From UBA5239 sp040394635 (GTDB taxonomy: Bacteria; Verrucomicrobiota; Lentisphaeria; Victivallales; Victivallaceae): a stretch of 64,000 bases of DNA. This document shows positions 34,892 through 42,136 of the stretch, piece after piece. The translations under genes were made by a program, and so were the position numbers. The DNA is taken from NCBI GenBank assembly GCA_040394635.1, contig JBEBRW010000027.1, positions 1-64,000 on the forward strand. The letters run 5' to 3'. The notes below the pieces were generated by a model. It saw nothing but the letters and a program-made list of their open reading frames with translations, had not been told where the DNA came from and ran no database searches. Position 1 is the first letter of the stretch, and every line of letters starts with the position of its first letter.

Positions 34892-35968
34892 TTATCTATG
34901 TTTGGCTACGCTGTTGCGTTTTATCAATACCGGGTTCACCAGCCGGAGCTTGTCGAAACCGGTCGGATTACTGTGGTTGCAATCGAGCAGCATGAATGCC
35001 TGCCCCAGGTGCTCTTCCAGATTCGGGTCGTAACAGGTCACCGGCGGCTGGCAGTGACGGCTCAGGTGCGAATTGCCCACTGAAACCACCGAAACATCGT
35101 CGGGAATCTTTTTGCCGAGCTTGTATAGCGCGGCCATGCCGCCCATCATGATTTCGTCATTCAGGCACAGCACCGCGGAGAAATCCGTCCTGGCGGCGGC
35201 CGCCAGCATAGACTCGTAAGCGCTGTCCATGGGCTCGTACCCCTGCGTCACGTTGGCGCAGATATTGAGGTCGGGGGTATAGGCGGAGCCGAGGCAGGTT
35301 TTCCACACTGCCGCCTGAACTTCCTCCAACGGAATATTGTCACGACTGTGAAAAAGTGCAATCCGTTTGTGCCCGTGCTCCTGCAAATGCTCCATCAACG
35401 TTCGGATTCCATGGTTGTCATCGCACAACACCGAGGGAATGCCCGTCTGGTCAAGACGCGCGGCCAGAACTGCAAACAGTCTTGGCGCCTTGCGGATTTC
35501 CGTCTGAACCTCTTCGCCACCGCCACCCAGCATGATTGTCGGCTGCTGGTAACGGATGTAACTGCGGACCAGATCGACCAAGTCCTCGGGATTGGCGAAT
35601 ACCAGCCGGCATTTACGCCCGAACCGGGCGCCCACCTGCGGAGCAAGCAGCGTTATTTCGCGCTGGACCGGGCCGCTGTCATAGCCTGCCACCACCACGT
35701 TGACCGGTTTCTCGTACCACGAGGCGTTGATCGGCTGCGCCAGATAGGTCCCTGAGCCGATGCGCTTCTCGACGATCCCGCTGACCGTGAGCTCCTTGAA
35801 CGCCCGGCGCACAGTCGCCATATTCACGTTCAGCTTTTCCGCCAGGGCGCGCTCGGACGGCAGCTGGTCGCCGACCTGATAGTTATCCTCGGTGATCGTA
35901 GCGATCAGCCGGTTATAAACCATCTCATGTTTCAATTGATCGTTGGCTAAAGTACTCTGCATAGTCAT
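34892..35968 (-). CDS. GntR/LacI-type transcriptional repressor (AraR-like layout)
   Basis: 358 residues. An N-terminal GntR winged helix (about residues 15-80; LPSERALAEKLNVNMATVRRAFKEL) is joined to a LacI/periplasmic-binding-like sensor (VPSVLCDD-type strands, HGHKRIALFHSRDN, CLNDEIMMGGMAALYKLG). AraR of Bacillus has the same combination and binds a sugar. Its own promoter is a perfect consensus followed by a 12-bp palindrome, which points to autoregulation. It heads the operon with a pseudopilin and two secreted glycan proteins. Met3 (35962) is an alternative start. The ligand is probably a sugar but is unknown. Confidence 0.85.
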   Translation of the reverse strand: MTMQSTLANDQLKHEMVYNRLIATITEDNYQVGDQLPSERALAEKLNVNMATVRRAFKELTVSGIVEKRIGSGTYLAQPINASWYEKPVNVVVAGYDSGPVQREITLLAPQVGARFGRKCRLVFANPEDLVDLVRSYIRYQQPTIMLGGGGEEVQTEIRKAPRLFAVLAARLDQTGIPSVLCDDNHGIRTLMEHLQEHGHKRIALFHSRDNIPLEEVQAAVWKTCLGSAYTPDLNICANVTQGYEPMDSAYESMLAAAARTDFSAVLCLNDEIMMGGMAALYKLGKKIPDDVSVVSVGNSHLSRHCQPPVTCYDPNLEEHLGQAFMLLDCNHSNPTGFDKLRLVNPVLIKRNSVAKHR

Positions 35969-35996
35969 TCCAAATGTTTTGCATCAATCCAAAAGT

Positions 35997-36008
35997 GTTA
36001 TGCATAAC
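35997..36008. promoter_or_regulatory. Candidate operator GTTATGCATAAC
   Basis: A perfect 12-bp palindrome directly downstream of the -10 element of the GntR/LacI gene, over the expected transcription start. TGCAT words occur on both sides. This is a likely autoregulatory site. Confidence 0.55.
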
Positions 36009-36009
36009 T

Positions 36010-36038
36010 ATTATAATGCAATAGGAATCACTTGTCAA
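36010..36038 (-). promoter_or_regulatory. Perfect consensus sigma70 promoter of the GntR/LacI operon
   Basis: On the minus strand TTGACA (36038-36033) and TATAAT (36015-36010) are separated by exactly 17 bases, a full consensus match. It lies about 42 bases upstream of the regulator's ATG. Confidence 0.85.
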
Positions 36039-36094
36039 TACCCCACCGGAAAAAATGCCGAAAAAAAGTTTTGCGGGATAATCGCCCTTTTTGT

Positions 36095-36125
36095 TTAACC
36101 ACGGAAACCACGGAAGGCACGGAAA
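36095..36125. repeat. CACGGAA repeat, left copy (inverted partner at 36391)
   Basis: A 31-base unit beginning TTAACCACGGAA with three CACGGAA words. The reverse complement of 36391-36421 matches it at 29 of 31 positions. Together they enclose the MITE-like hairpin. Confidence 0.85.
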
Positions 36126-36134
36126 TTTTTTTTA

Positions 36135-36292
36135 ATACCAATTCGCTTTCAAACATAGACAATGACCTATGATGACTTTGAGACAGCTTGCAATTTTAAA
36201 CCGCAGGCCGATATGAATATCGGACGAGGATTTAAGGTTGCAAACGGCTCGAAGGCATATAGCGTCATCTATGTTTGAAAGCGAATTGGTAT
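36135..36292. mobile_element. MITE-like 158-bp palindromic element
   Basis: Perfect 25-bp terminal inverted repeats (36135-36159 and 36268-36292), beginning ATACCAATTCGC and ending GCGAATTGGTAT. The interior is also imperfectly palindromic, with CCGATAT-GA-ATATCGG at 36208-36223 almost at its centre, so the whole could fold as one long hairpin. TA dinucleotides at both ends fit a TA target-site duplication of the IS630/Tc1 kind. There is no coding capacity. Confidence 0.65.
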
Positions 36293-36295
36293 AAC

Positions 36296-36371
36296 CACAA
36301 AAATACGCAAAAACACACAAAATCTTTTGACTTTAAAATTCTTCTTTGTGTTTTTTTGTGCTATTTTGTGG
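36296..36371. repeat. Inverted CACAAAA-type repeats
   Basis: AACCACAAAAATACGCAAAAACACAC (from 36294; 20 bases shown in part) is mirrored by TTTGTGTTTTTTTGTG...TTTTGTGG at about 36345-36371. It sits between the MITE-like element and the right CACGGAA copy. No gene is seen here. Confidence 0.5.
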
Positions 36372-36390
36372 ACAGAAAAAAAGAAAACAT

Positions 36391-36421
36391 TTTCCGTGCC
36401 TTCCGTGTATTCCGTGGTTAA
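36391..36421. repeat. CACGGAA repeat, right copy (inverted)
   Basis: TTTCCGTGCCTTCCGTG followed by TATTCCGTGGTTAA, the inverted partner of 36095-36125. It ends 22 bases from the ybbR-type gene's stop codon and could act in 3' end formation. Confidence 0.85.
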
Positions 36422-36443
36422 AGAAGTTTCAGTCTATAGACTT

Positions 36444-37457
36444 CTATTCTTTTTTGCTATTCGGATTGGTCAGCTTGATCTGGACGCGGGGCGGGGAGAT
36501 TTTTTCCACGGTGAAGCTGTCGTCGTCCTGCCAGCAGTAGATTTGCGCGGAATAGACCCCGCTTTCGTTGAGAAGCGAAATATCGATATAGGGACGGATC
36601 GAGGTATTTTTCAGCGACGAAAGGCGGTTCCGGGGGCCGCGCAGCGTCACGTCGACAACCGGTTCGGTCAGCTCGACCTTGAAATCATCCTGTTCGCCGG
36701 GCGCGCGCAAGACCCTCACCGCCACCTTCTGCATCAGCCGGCTCTCATATTCACGGCTGATATCCATCCGTACCCGCACGAAACCGCGGTCGGTGCTGAT
36801 GAAGTCGATGGGGCGCAGACGGGCCTCGTACTCAAAAGCATCGGTAATTCCGGTCAGGGGAATTTTATCGGTGGTGACATATTTGATATCACGGACGACG
36901 GACTCCGGCCCGGAAATATGAATTTTCTCGGGCACGGTGGCGACTCCGGTCACCGAATATCCGGGCGGCAGCTCCTGTTCGGCATTGTAATTGGCGAGGA
37001 TGCTCACGTCTTTGGTGGCCAGTTTGTCGAGCTTCACGGTGAGCTCCAGCGGGCGGAATTCGCTGACCTGTACGCCGAAGCTCGGCAGTCCGCGCATGTA
37101 TTCCTTCTGGTATTGCACGCGGTATTCGCGGAAATTGGCGGCGCCGAGTTCCGGGATTTCCAGCACCACGCGCAGCTTGTTCATCTGCCGCGGATCGTTC
37201 AGGAACCCGCTGTTGCCGGTAAAGGTCACGTTGACCTTGACGTTCGGCGGCATCATATTGACATATCCCTGCGGCATGATGATCTCCACCGGCACGTCGA
37301 CGCTGCGCGCGTTGTTGATGCTCTTGTTGGAGATCACATAATAAACCAGCGTGGCGCAGCAGATAGCAAAGAGCTTGCGCCAGGGATCGTTTTTCACCAT
37401 GCGGATGAGGCGTTTCACCAGGTCACGCGGACCCCACCCCAATTGACTACCGGGCAT
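36444..37457 (-). CDS. YbbR-domain protein, CdaA regulator-like (CdaR)
   Basis: 337 residues from Met at 37457, where GAGGTGG lies just upstream; the start overlaps cdaA by 11 bases. One N-terminal membrane segment (KLFAICCATLVYYVISN) precedes several YbbR repeats (VDVPVEIIMPQGYV; LELTVKLDKLATKDVSI; IHISGPESVVRDI). In Firmicutes YbbR/CdaR binds and modulates the diadenylate cyclase encoded next to it. The same pairing here suggests the same role. The usual third partner, glmM, is absent from the window. Confidence 0.8.
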   Translation of the reverse strand: MPGSQLGWGPRDLVKRLIRMVKNDPWRKLFAICCATLVYYVISNKSINNARSVDVPVEIIMPQGYVNMMPPNVKVNVTFTGNSGFLNDPRQMNKLRVVLEIPELGAANFREYRVQYQKEYMRGLPSFGVQVSEFRPLELTVKLDKLATKDVSILANYNAEQELPPGYSVTGVATVPEKIHISGPESVVRDIKYVTTDKIPLTGITDAFEYEARLRPIDFISTDRGFVRVRMDISREYESRLMQKVAVRVLRAPGEQDDFKVELTEPVVDVTLRGPRNRLSSLKNTSIRPYIDISLLNESGVYSAQIYCWQDDDSFTVEKISPPRVQIKLTNPNSKKE

Positions 37458-38280
37458 TGTCCACCTCTTCCTTGTTTTCGTTGACGATATCGTCGCCGTC
37501 GACATTGATATTCATTTCGGTAAAAGTGTTGGTCGTACGCTCGACCAGCAGCGAATGCAGGTACCGGATCAGTTTTTCCGGGCTGAAATTCTTGTGCAGT
37601 ACCCCTTCGTAAGCCAGGCTGATCTGGCCGGTTTCCTCGGAAACCACGATCACCACCGCGTCCGATTCCTCCGAAATACCGAGCGCGGCGCGGTGCCGGG
37701 TGCCGATATCATGCGGCAGTTTGGTATTGCGCGACAGCGGCAGAATGGCGTGCCCGGCGATAATCCGGTCGTTGCGGATGATGATCGCGCCGTCGTGCAG
37801 CGGTGAATTCGGGTAAAAAATCGATTCGATGATCAGCGCGTTCAGCTTGATATCGAGCTTGACCGCATCATCGACGATCTGGCGCATCCCGGTTTCGCGC
37901 TCGAGCACGATCAGCGCGCCGCATTTGCGTTTGGACATGTTCAAAACCGCGGTGGCGACCTCGGCCATGGCTTCTTTTTTGCGGCTCTGGTACATGAACG
38001 GCGCACTGCCGAGCTGGGCGAAGGCGCGCCGCAGTTCCGGCTGAAAAATCACGATCACCGCGGTCGCCAGCAGCGGCCAGATGCCGTCCAGCAGGAACCC
38101 GATGACTTCGAGCTTGAAAAATTGCGTCGAGAGCACCCACATGATCAGCAGCACCATGATGATCCCGATCAGCATGTTCGAGCCCCTGGTACCGCGCAGG
38201 AAGTAGAGGACATTGTAGAAAATAAAAGCAAGGATGCCGATTTCCAGCACCGCTTTGCCTACATATTCAAACATTTCCAT
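37447..38280 (-). CDS. cdaA: Diadenylate cyclase CdaA (DisA_N domain)
   Basis: Makes c-di-AMP from two ATP. 277 residues. Three N-terminal membrane segments (about residues 8-90) are followed by the DAC domain. Both active-site motifs are intact: D163-G164-A165 in SPLHDGAI and R195-H196-R197 in GTRHRAALG. It overlaps the ybbR-type gene by 11 bases and follows folP after 85 bases that include a heptamer repeat. A folP-cdaA-ybbR order is known from several phyla. c-di-AMP usually controls potassium and osmotic balance; no effector is visible here. Confidence 0.92.
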   Translation of the reverse strand: MEMFEYVGKAVLEIGILAFIFYNVLYFLRGTRGSNMLIGIIMVLLIMWVLSTQFFKLEVIGFLLDGIWPLLATAVIVIFQPELRRAFAQLGSAPFMYQSRKKEAMAEVATAVLNMSKRKCGALIVLERETGMRQIVDDAVKLDIKLNALIIESIFYPNSPLHDGAIIIRNDRIIAGHAILPLSRNTKLPHDIGTRHRAALGISEESDAVVIVVSEETGQISLAYEGVLHKNFSPEKLIRYLHSLLVERTTNTFTEMNINVDGDDIVNENKEEVDNAR

Positions 38281-38300
38281 TTACTACTACCCTTTTTTTA

Positions 38301-38328
38301 ATTGAAAATTGAAAGTTGAAAATTGAAA
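38301..38328. repeat. Heptamer tandem repeat ATTGAAA x4
   Basis: Four 7-bp units (ATTGAAA, ATTGAAA, GTTGAAA, ATTGAAA) in the folP-cdaA gap. It is the same kind of array as TCTTAAC x4 at 23380. Confidence 0.85.
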
Positions 38329-38365
38329 ATGAAGGAAAGGGACGAATCCCTTTGACCCTCTTTTC

Positions 38366-39202
38366 CTAACTGTCAACTATCCATTTAAACATGGTGACCG
38401 CTTCCCGGACCGGACGCACTTCATGCACCCGGATCACTTCCACCCCGGCCGCGGCCAGATACACCGAAACGCCGGCCGTGCCGAAAATCCGCGCCGCCGG
38501 TTCCTCGATACCCAACACTTGCCCGATAAACTTCTTCCGGCACGGCCCCACCAGCAGCGGCCAGCCCAATTCCTTGAGTTCCTCTATACGCTGCAGCAAT
38601 GACCGGTTTCCGGCCAGATCCTTGGAAAAGCCGATACCGGGGTCTAATAAAATATTCGCCCGATTCACGCCATTGTCAAGCGCGGTTTGGGTTCTCTGCC
38701 GCAAAAATTCGCAAACTTCCCGGACCACGTCGTCATAAACCAGATTTTCCGGCGACTGCATGTCGGCGGGCGTACCGCGCATGTGCATGATGACCAGCCC
38801 GGCGTCGAACTCCGCCGCCGTCGCGGCCATGGCGGGGTCCGCGAGGCCGCTGATGTCGTTGATGATGTCGGCTCCGGCCCGCAATGCGGCGCGGGCGGTG
38901 GCGCTGTGACGGGTGTCGATGCTGATGATGCACTCCGGGGCGGCGGCGCGAAGCTTCTCCACCACCGGGATGATCCGGCGGATTTCCTCTTCGGGCGCGA
39001 CCGGTTCACTGCCGGGACGGGTGGATTCGCCGCCGATGTCGATGATAGTCGCGCCCTCGCTCAGGAGCCGCAGGGCGTGCTCGACGGCTCTGGCGGGATC
39101 GAAAAAGGCTCCGCCGTCGCTGAACGAATCCGGCGTGACATTAACGATTCCCATAAACAAAGGCGCGCGGCCGAATTCAACAATCCGGCCGCGGCACTGC
39201 AT
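38366..39202 (-). CDS. folP: Dihydropteroate synthase
   Basis: Condenses the pterin pyrophosphate with p-aminobenzoate. About 278 residues from Met at 39202 (MQCRGRIVEF), which has AAGGA 11-12 bases upstream; in-frame Mets further up lie in the end of gyrA. Family signatures are VNVTPDSFSDGG, IDIGGESTRPG and DIINDISG, with the pterin-binding lysine in CRKKFIG and the C-terminal RVHEV. It starts 7 bases after gyrA and is followed by cdaA and the ybbR-type gene. Confidence 0.93.
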   Translation of the reverse strand: MQCRGRIVEFGRAPLFMGIVNVTPDSFSDGGAFFDPARAVEHALRLLSEGATIIDIGGESTRPGSEPVAPEEEIRRIIPVVEKLRAAAPECIISIDTRHSATARAALRAGADIINDISGLADPAMAATAAEFDAGLVIMHMRGTPADMQSPENLVYDDVVREVCEFLRQRTQTALDNGVNRANILLDPGIGFSKDLAGNRSLLQRIEELKELGWPLLVGPCRKKFIGQVLGIEEPAARIFGTAGVSVYLAAAGVEVIRVHEVRPVREAVTMFKWIVDS

Positions 39203-39209
39203 GGACAAC

Positions 39210-41933
39210 TTATTCCTTGCCTTCACCATCGAGGTCTTCCCCCGTGCTTTCAGCGGCGGCGTCCTCACCGGCGGTTTCGACCGCACCTTCGGCCACGGTT
39301 TCAACCACTTCTTCAGCGGTGACGTCGATGGCTTCGGCGTTTTCTTCGGTTTCCTCCGGCTCGTCGTCTTCGGTGATCTTCACCGCGCTGGTGATGCGAT
39401 CGCCGTCGTACTTCATATTCATGACTTTGACGCCGATGGAGGCGCGGCCGACCAGGCGGATCTCGTCGATCGGAATCTTGACGACCTGGCCGCGCTCGGT
39501 GATGAGCATGGCCTTTTCACCCGATTGGATCGGCAGTGCGGCAATCACCAGTTCGCCGGGGCGCAACTTGATATTGGTCACGCCCTTGGCTCCGCGGCGG
39601 GTCTTGCGGTAAGCGGCCACATAGCTGCGCTTGCCGATACCGCCGTCGGTAATGACCAGCAGTTCCGGGCCTTCGCTCGGCTCGATATCTTCGCCTTCGC
39701 CTTCGACTTCAATTTCTTCGTCGACTTCGATCACGGTCACGGCGGCATCTTCACCTTCTTCGATCACGACCTCGGCGCTTTCTTCAAGTTTGGCGTCCGG
39801 GTTCATGCCCTTGATCACCACCATGCCGATCACGTAGTCGTCTTTGATTTTGAAGCGGATCGCGGTCACGCCGCGGGCGCCTCGGCCCATCGGGCGCACT
39901 TCGCCCTGGTCGAAACGGCAGGCCATACCCTTGCCGGTACAAATCATGATTTCGTCGCCGGCTTCGCAGATGAAGGCGTCGATCAAATCGTCGTCGTCTT
40001 CAATATGCAGCGCGCGCAGACCCACGCGACGGAGGTTCTTGAAGGCGAAGAGCGAGGTTTTCTTGATGTAGCCGTTGCGGGTGGCCATCACGATATAGCG
40101 TTTTTCGTTGTCCAGTTCGCCTTCGCCGAGCGTGAGCATCGCGCGGATGCGGTCGCCGGCCTCGATCTTGATCATATTGACAACGGCCTTGCCCTTGGAG
40201 GTACGGGAGCCTTCCGGAATCTCGTAAACCTTGAGCCAGTACATGAAGCCCTTGTCGGTAAAGAAGAAGATCAAATCGTGGCTGTTCGCATAGAACAGGT
40301 GCTCCACAAAGTCGCCGTCCTTGGTTTCCATGCCGCGGTTGCCCTTGCCGCCGCGGTGCTGAGTTTCAAACTCGCTCGAGGACATGCGCTTGATGTAACC
40401 GGTGTTGGAGACGGTGATCACGCAGTCCTGCTGCGGGATCAGGTCGGCGATATTCAAATCGGTATCATCGAAGGTAATTTCCGAGCGGCGCGGGGTATCG
40501 TGCTTGTCGCGGACTTCTTCGAGTTCCTTCTTGATCAGTTCGATACGCTTTTCGCGGCTGCCGAGCAGTTCGTTCAGGTAGTTGATGAGCTGCTTGACTT
40601 CGTCGTATTCCTTCTGCAGGTCGTCGATGGCCAGTCCGGTCAACTGATGCAGACGCATTTCCAGGATCGCATTCGTCTGAATCTTGGTGAGCTGGAAGCG
40701 GGCCATCAGCTGTTCGCCGGCCTCTTCCTTGGTGCGCGACTCGCGGATGGTCTTGACGACTTCGTCGATATTGGCCACGGCGATCAGCAAACCTTCGAGG
40801 ATGTGGGCGCGGGCCTCGGCCTTGCGCAGCTCGAAGCGGGCGCGGCGGATCACCACTTCCATGCGGTGGTCGATGAACGCCTGCAGGATCTGCTGCAGAT
40901 TCAGGATGCGCGGACGGTTATGGTCAACGACCAGCATGGTCGAGCCGAAGGTCGTTTCGAGCCCGCCGATCGCGTAAAGCTGGTTCAATACCACCGAGCC
41001 CATGGCGCCGCGCTTGACGTCCACCACGATGCGGATGCCGGTACGGCGGCTGGATTCGTCGCGGATATTGCTGATATCCGGAATCTTCTTGTCGCGGACC
41101 AGGTCGGCGATGCGCTTGACCATGTTTTCCTTGTTGACCGCGTACGGAATTTCGGAGATGATGATCTGTTCACGGTTGTCTTTTTCCACGATGGTAGCGC
41201 GGGAACGGATACGGATGGAGCCCTTGCCGGTATGATAGAGGCGGCGGATTTCATTTTTGCCGCGGATGATCGCGCCGGTCGGGAAGTCCGGTCCGGGCAG
41301 ATGATGCATCAGTTCGTCGATGGAGGCCGTGGGCTTATCCAGCAAACAGATCGTGGCGTTGATGACTTCGCCCAGGCGGTGCGGCGGGATATTGGTCGCC
41401 ATACCCACCCCGATACCGGTATTGCCGTTCACCAGCAAATGCGGGAACATGGCGGGGAGCACGGCGGGCTCGACTTCGGATTCGTCGAAAGTGGGGGTCA
41501 TGTCCACGGTGTCTTTGTCGATATCGCGCAGCAATTCTTCGGCCAGGCGCTCCATGCGGCACTCGGTATAGCGGTAAGCCGCCGCCGGGTCGCCGTCGAT
41601 ACTACCGAAGTTCCCCTGACCGTCGATCAGCGGGGCGCGCATGGCGAAATCCTGCGCCAGACGCACCATGGCGTCGTAAACGGAGCTGTCGCCGTGCGGA
41701 TGGTACTTACCGATCACGTCCCCGACGACCTTGGCGCTCTTGGTGTAAGCATGGGATTTGGTCAGCCCCTGCTGGCGCATGGCAAACAGAATACGGCGAG
41801 TCACCGGTTTCAAACCGTCACGCACGTCCGGAATCGCACGTCCCACGTTCACACTCAATGAATACTGCAGATACGCAGTATGCATGATATCTTCTATCTT
41901 GATGGGAAAATCTTTGCGTTCTAGTTCACTCAT
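39210..41933 (-). CDS. gyrA: DNA gyrase subunit A
   Basis: 907 residues from Met at 41933. The catalytic tyrosine is Y122 in AYRYTECRM. The quinolone-determining region reads HPHGDSSVYDAMVR, with Ser and Asp at the positions equal to E. coli 83 and 87. The C-terminal pinwheel contains a GyrA box QHRGGKG (consensus QRRGGKG), which marks gyrase rather than topoisomerase IV. Two features are unusual: an acidic insert of about 45 residues within the pinwheel (about residues 712-758) and an acidic C-terminal tail of about 50 residues. It heads the gyrA-folP-cdaA-ybbR cluster. Confidence 0.95.
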   Translation of the reverse strand: MSELERKDFPIKIEDIMHTAYLQYSLSVNVGRAIPDVRDGLKPVTRRILFAMRQQGLTKSHAYTKSAKVVGDVIGKYHPHGDSSVYDAMVRLAQDFAMRAPLIDGQGNFGSIDGDPAAAYRYTECRMERLAEELLRDIDKDTVDMTPTFDESEVEPAVLPAMFPHLLVNGNTGIGVGMATNIPPHRLGEVINATICLLDKPTASIDELMHHLPGPDFPTGAIIRGKNEIRRLYHTGKGSIRIRSRATIVEKDNREQIIISEIPYAVNKENMVKRIADLVRDKKIPDISNIRDESSRRTGIRIVVDVKRGAMGSVVLNQLYAIGGLETTFGSTMLVVDHNRPRILNLQQILQAFIDHRMEVVIRRARFELRKAEARAHILEGLLIAVANIDEVVKTIRESRTKEEAGEQLMARFQLTKIQTNAILEMRLHQLTGLAIDDLQKEYDEVKQLINYLNELLGSREKRIELIKKELEEVRDKHDTPRRSEITFDDTDLNIADLIPQQDCVITVSNTGYIKRMSSSEFETQHRGGKGNRGMETKDGDFVEHLFYANSHDLIFFFTDKGFMYWLKVYEIPEGSRTSKGKAVVNMIKIEAGDRIRAMLTLGEGELDNEKRYIVMATRNGYIKKTSLFAFKNLRRVGLRALHIEDDDDLIDAFICEAGDEIMICTGKGMACRFDQGEVRPMGRGARGVTAIRFKIKDDYVIGMVVIKGMNPDAKLEESAEVVIEEGEDAAVTVIEVDEEIEVEGEGEDIEPSEGPELLVITDGGIGKRSYVAAYRKTRRGAKGVTNIKLRPGELVIAALPIQSGEKAMLITERGQVVKIPIDEIRLVGRASIGVKVMNMKYDGDRITSAVKITEDDEPEETEENAEAIDVTAEEVVETVAEGAVETAGEDAAAESTGEDLDGEGKE

Positions 41934-42084
41934 ATTTTCTCTCTGAATTTTATTAATATTTTTCTGCAATTGAATAACATACACCAAAACGGACTTTTAA
42001 CAAGTTAAATAGCGAGTTTTTTGCCGCTTATTTTCCCTGAAAATGCAAAACAGGGTCTCGACCATCCTATTTTACATTATTTTT

Positions 42085-42113
42085 TTGTAAAGTACGGATT
42101 TGTCGTCTATATT
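42085..42113 (+). promoter_or_regulatory. Promoter of the Ser/Thr kinase gene
   Basis: TTGTAA (42085-42090), 17-bp spacer, TATATT (42108-42113), 23 bases before the ATG. The leader would be short and includes AAGGAA 7 bases before the start. Confidence 0.6.
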
Positions 42114-42136
42114 AACGCCGGAAAAGGAACCAGACG

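Noticed and set aside
38913..41861. 982-codon plus-strand frame opposite gyrA and folP
   Set aside because: It is dominated by Asp/His/Phe/Ala runs typical of antisense shadows, and gyrA with Y122 and the GyrA box is certain on the minus strand.
39210..41933. Quinolone resistance mutation in gyrA
   Set aside because: The residues equal to E. coli Ser83 and Asp87 are Ser and Asp. The Ser at the position equal to 84 replaces Ala and is probably natural variation.
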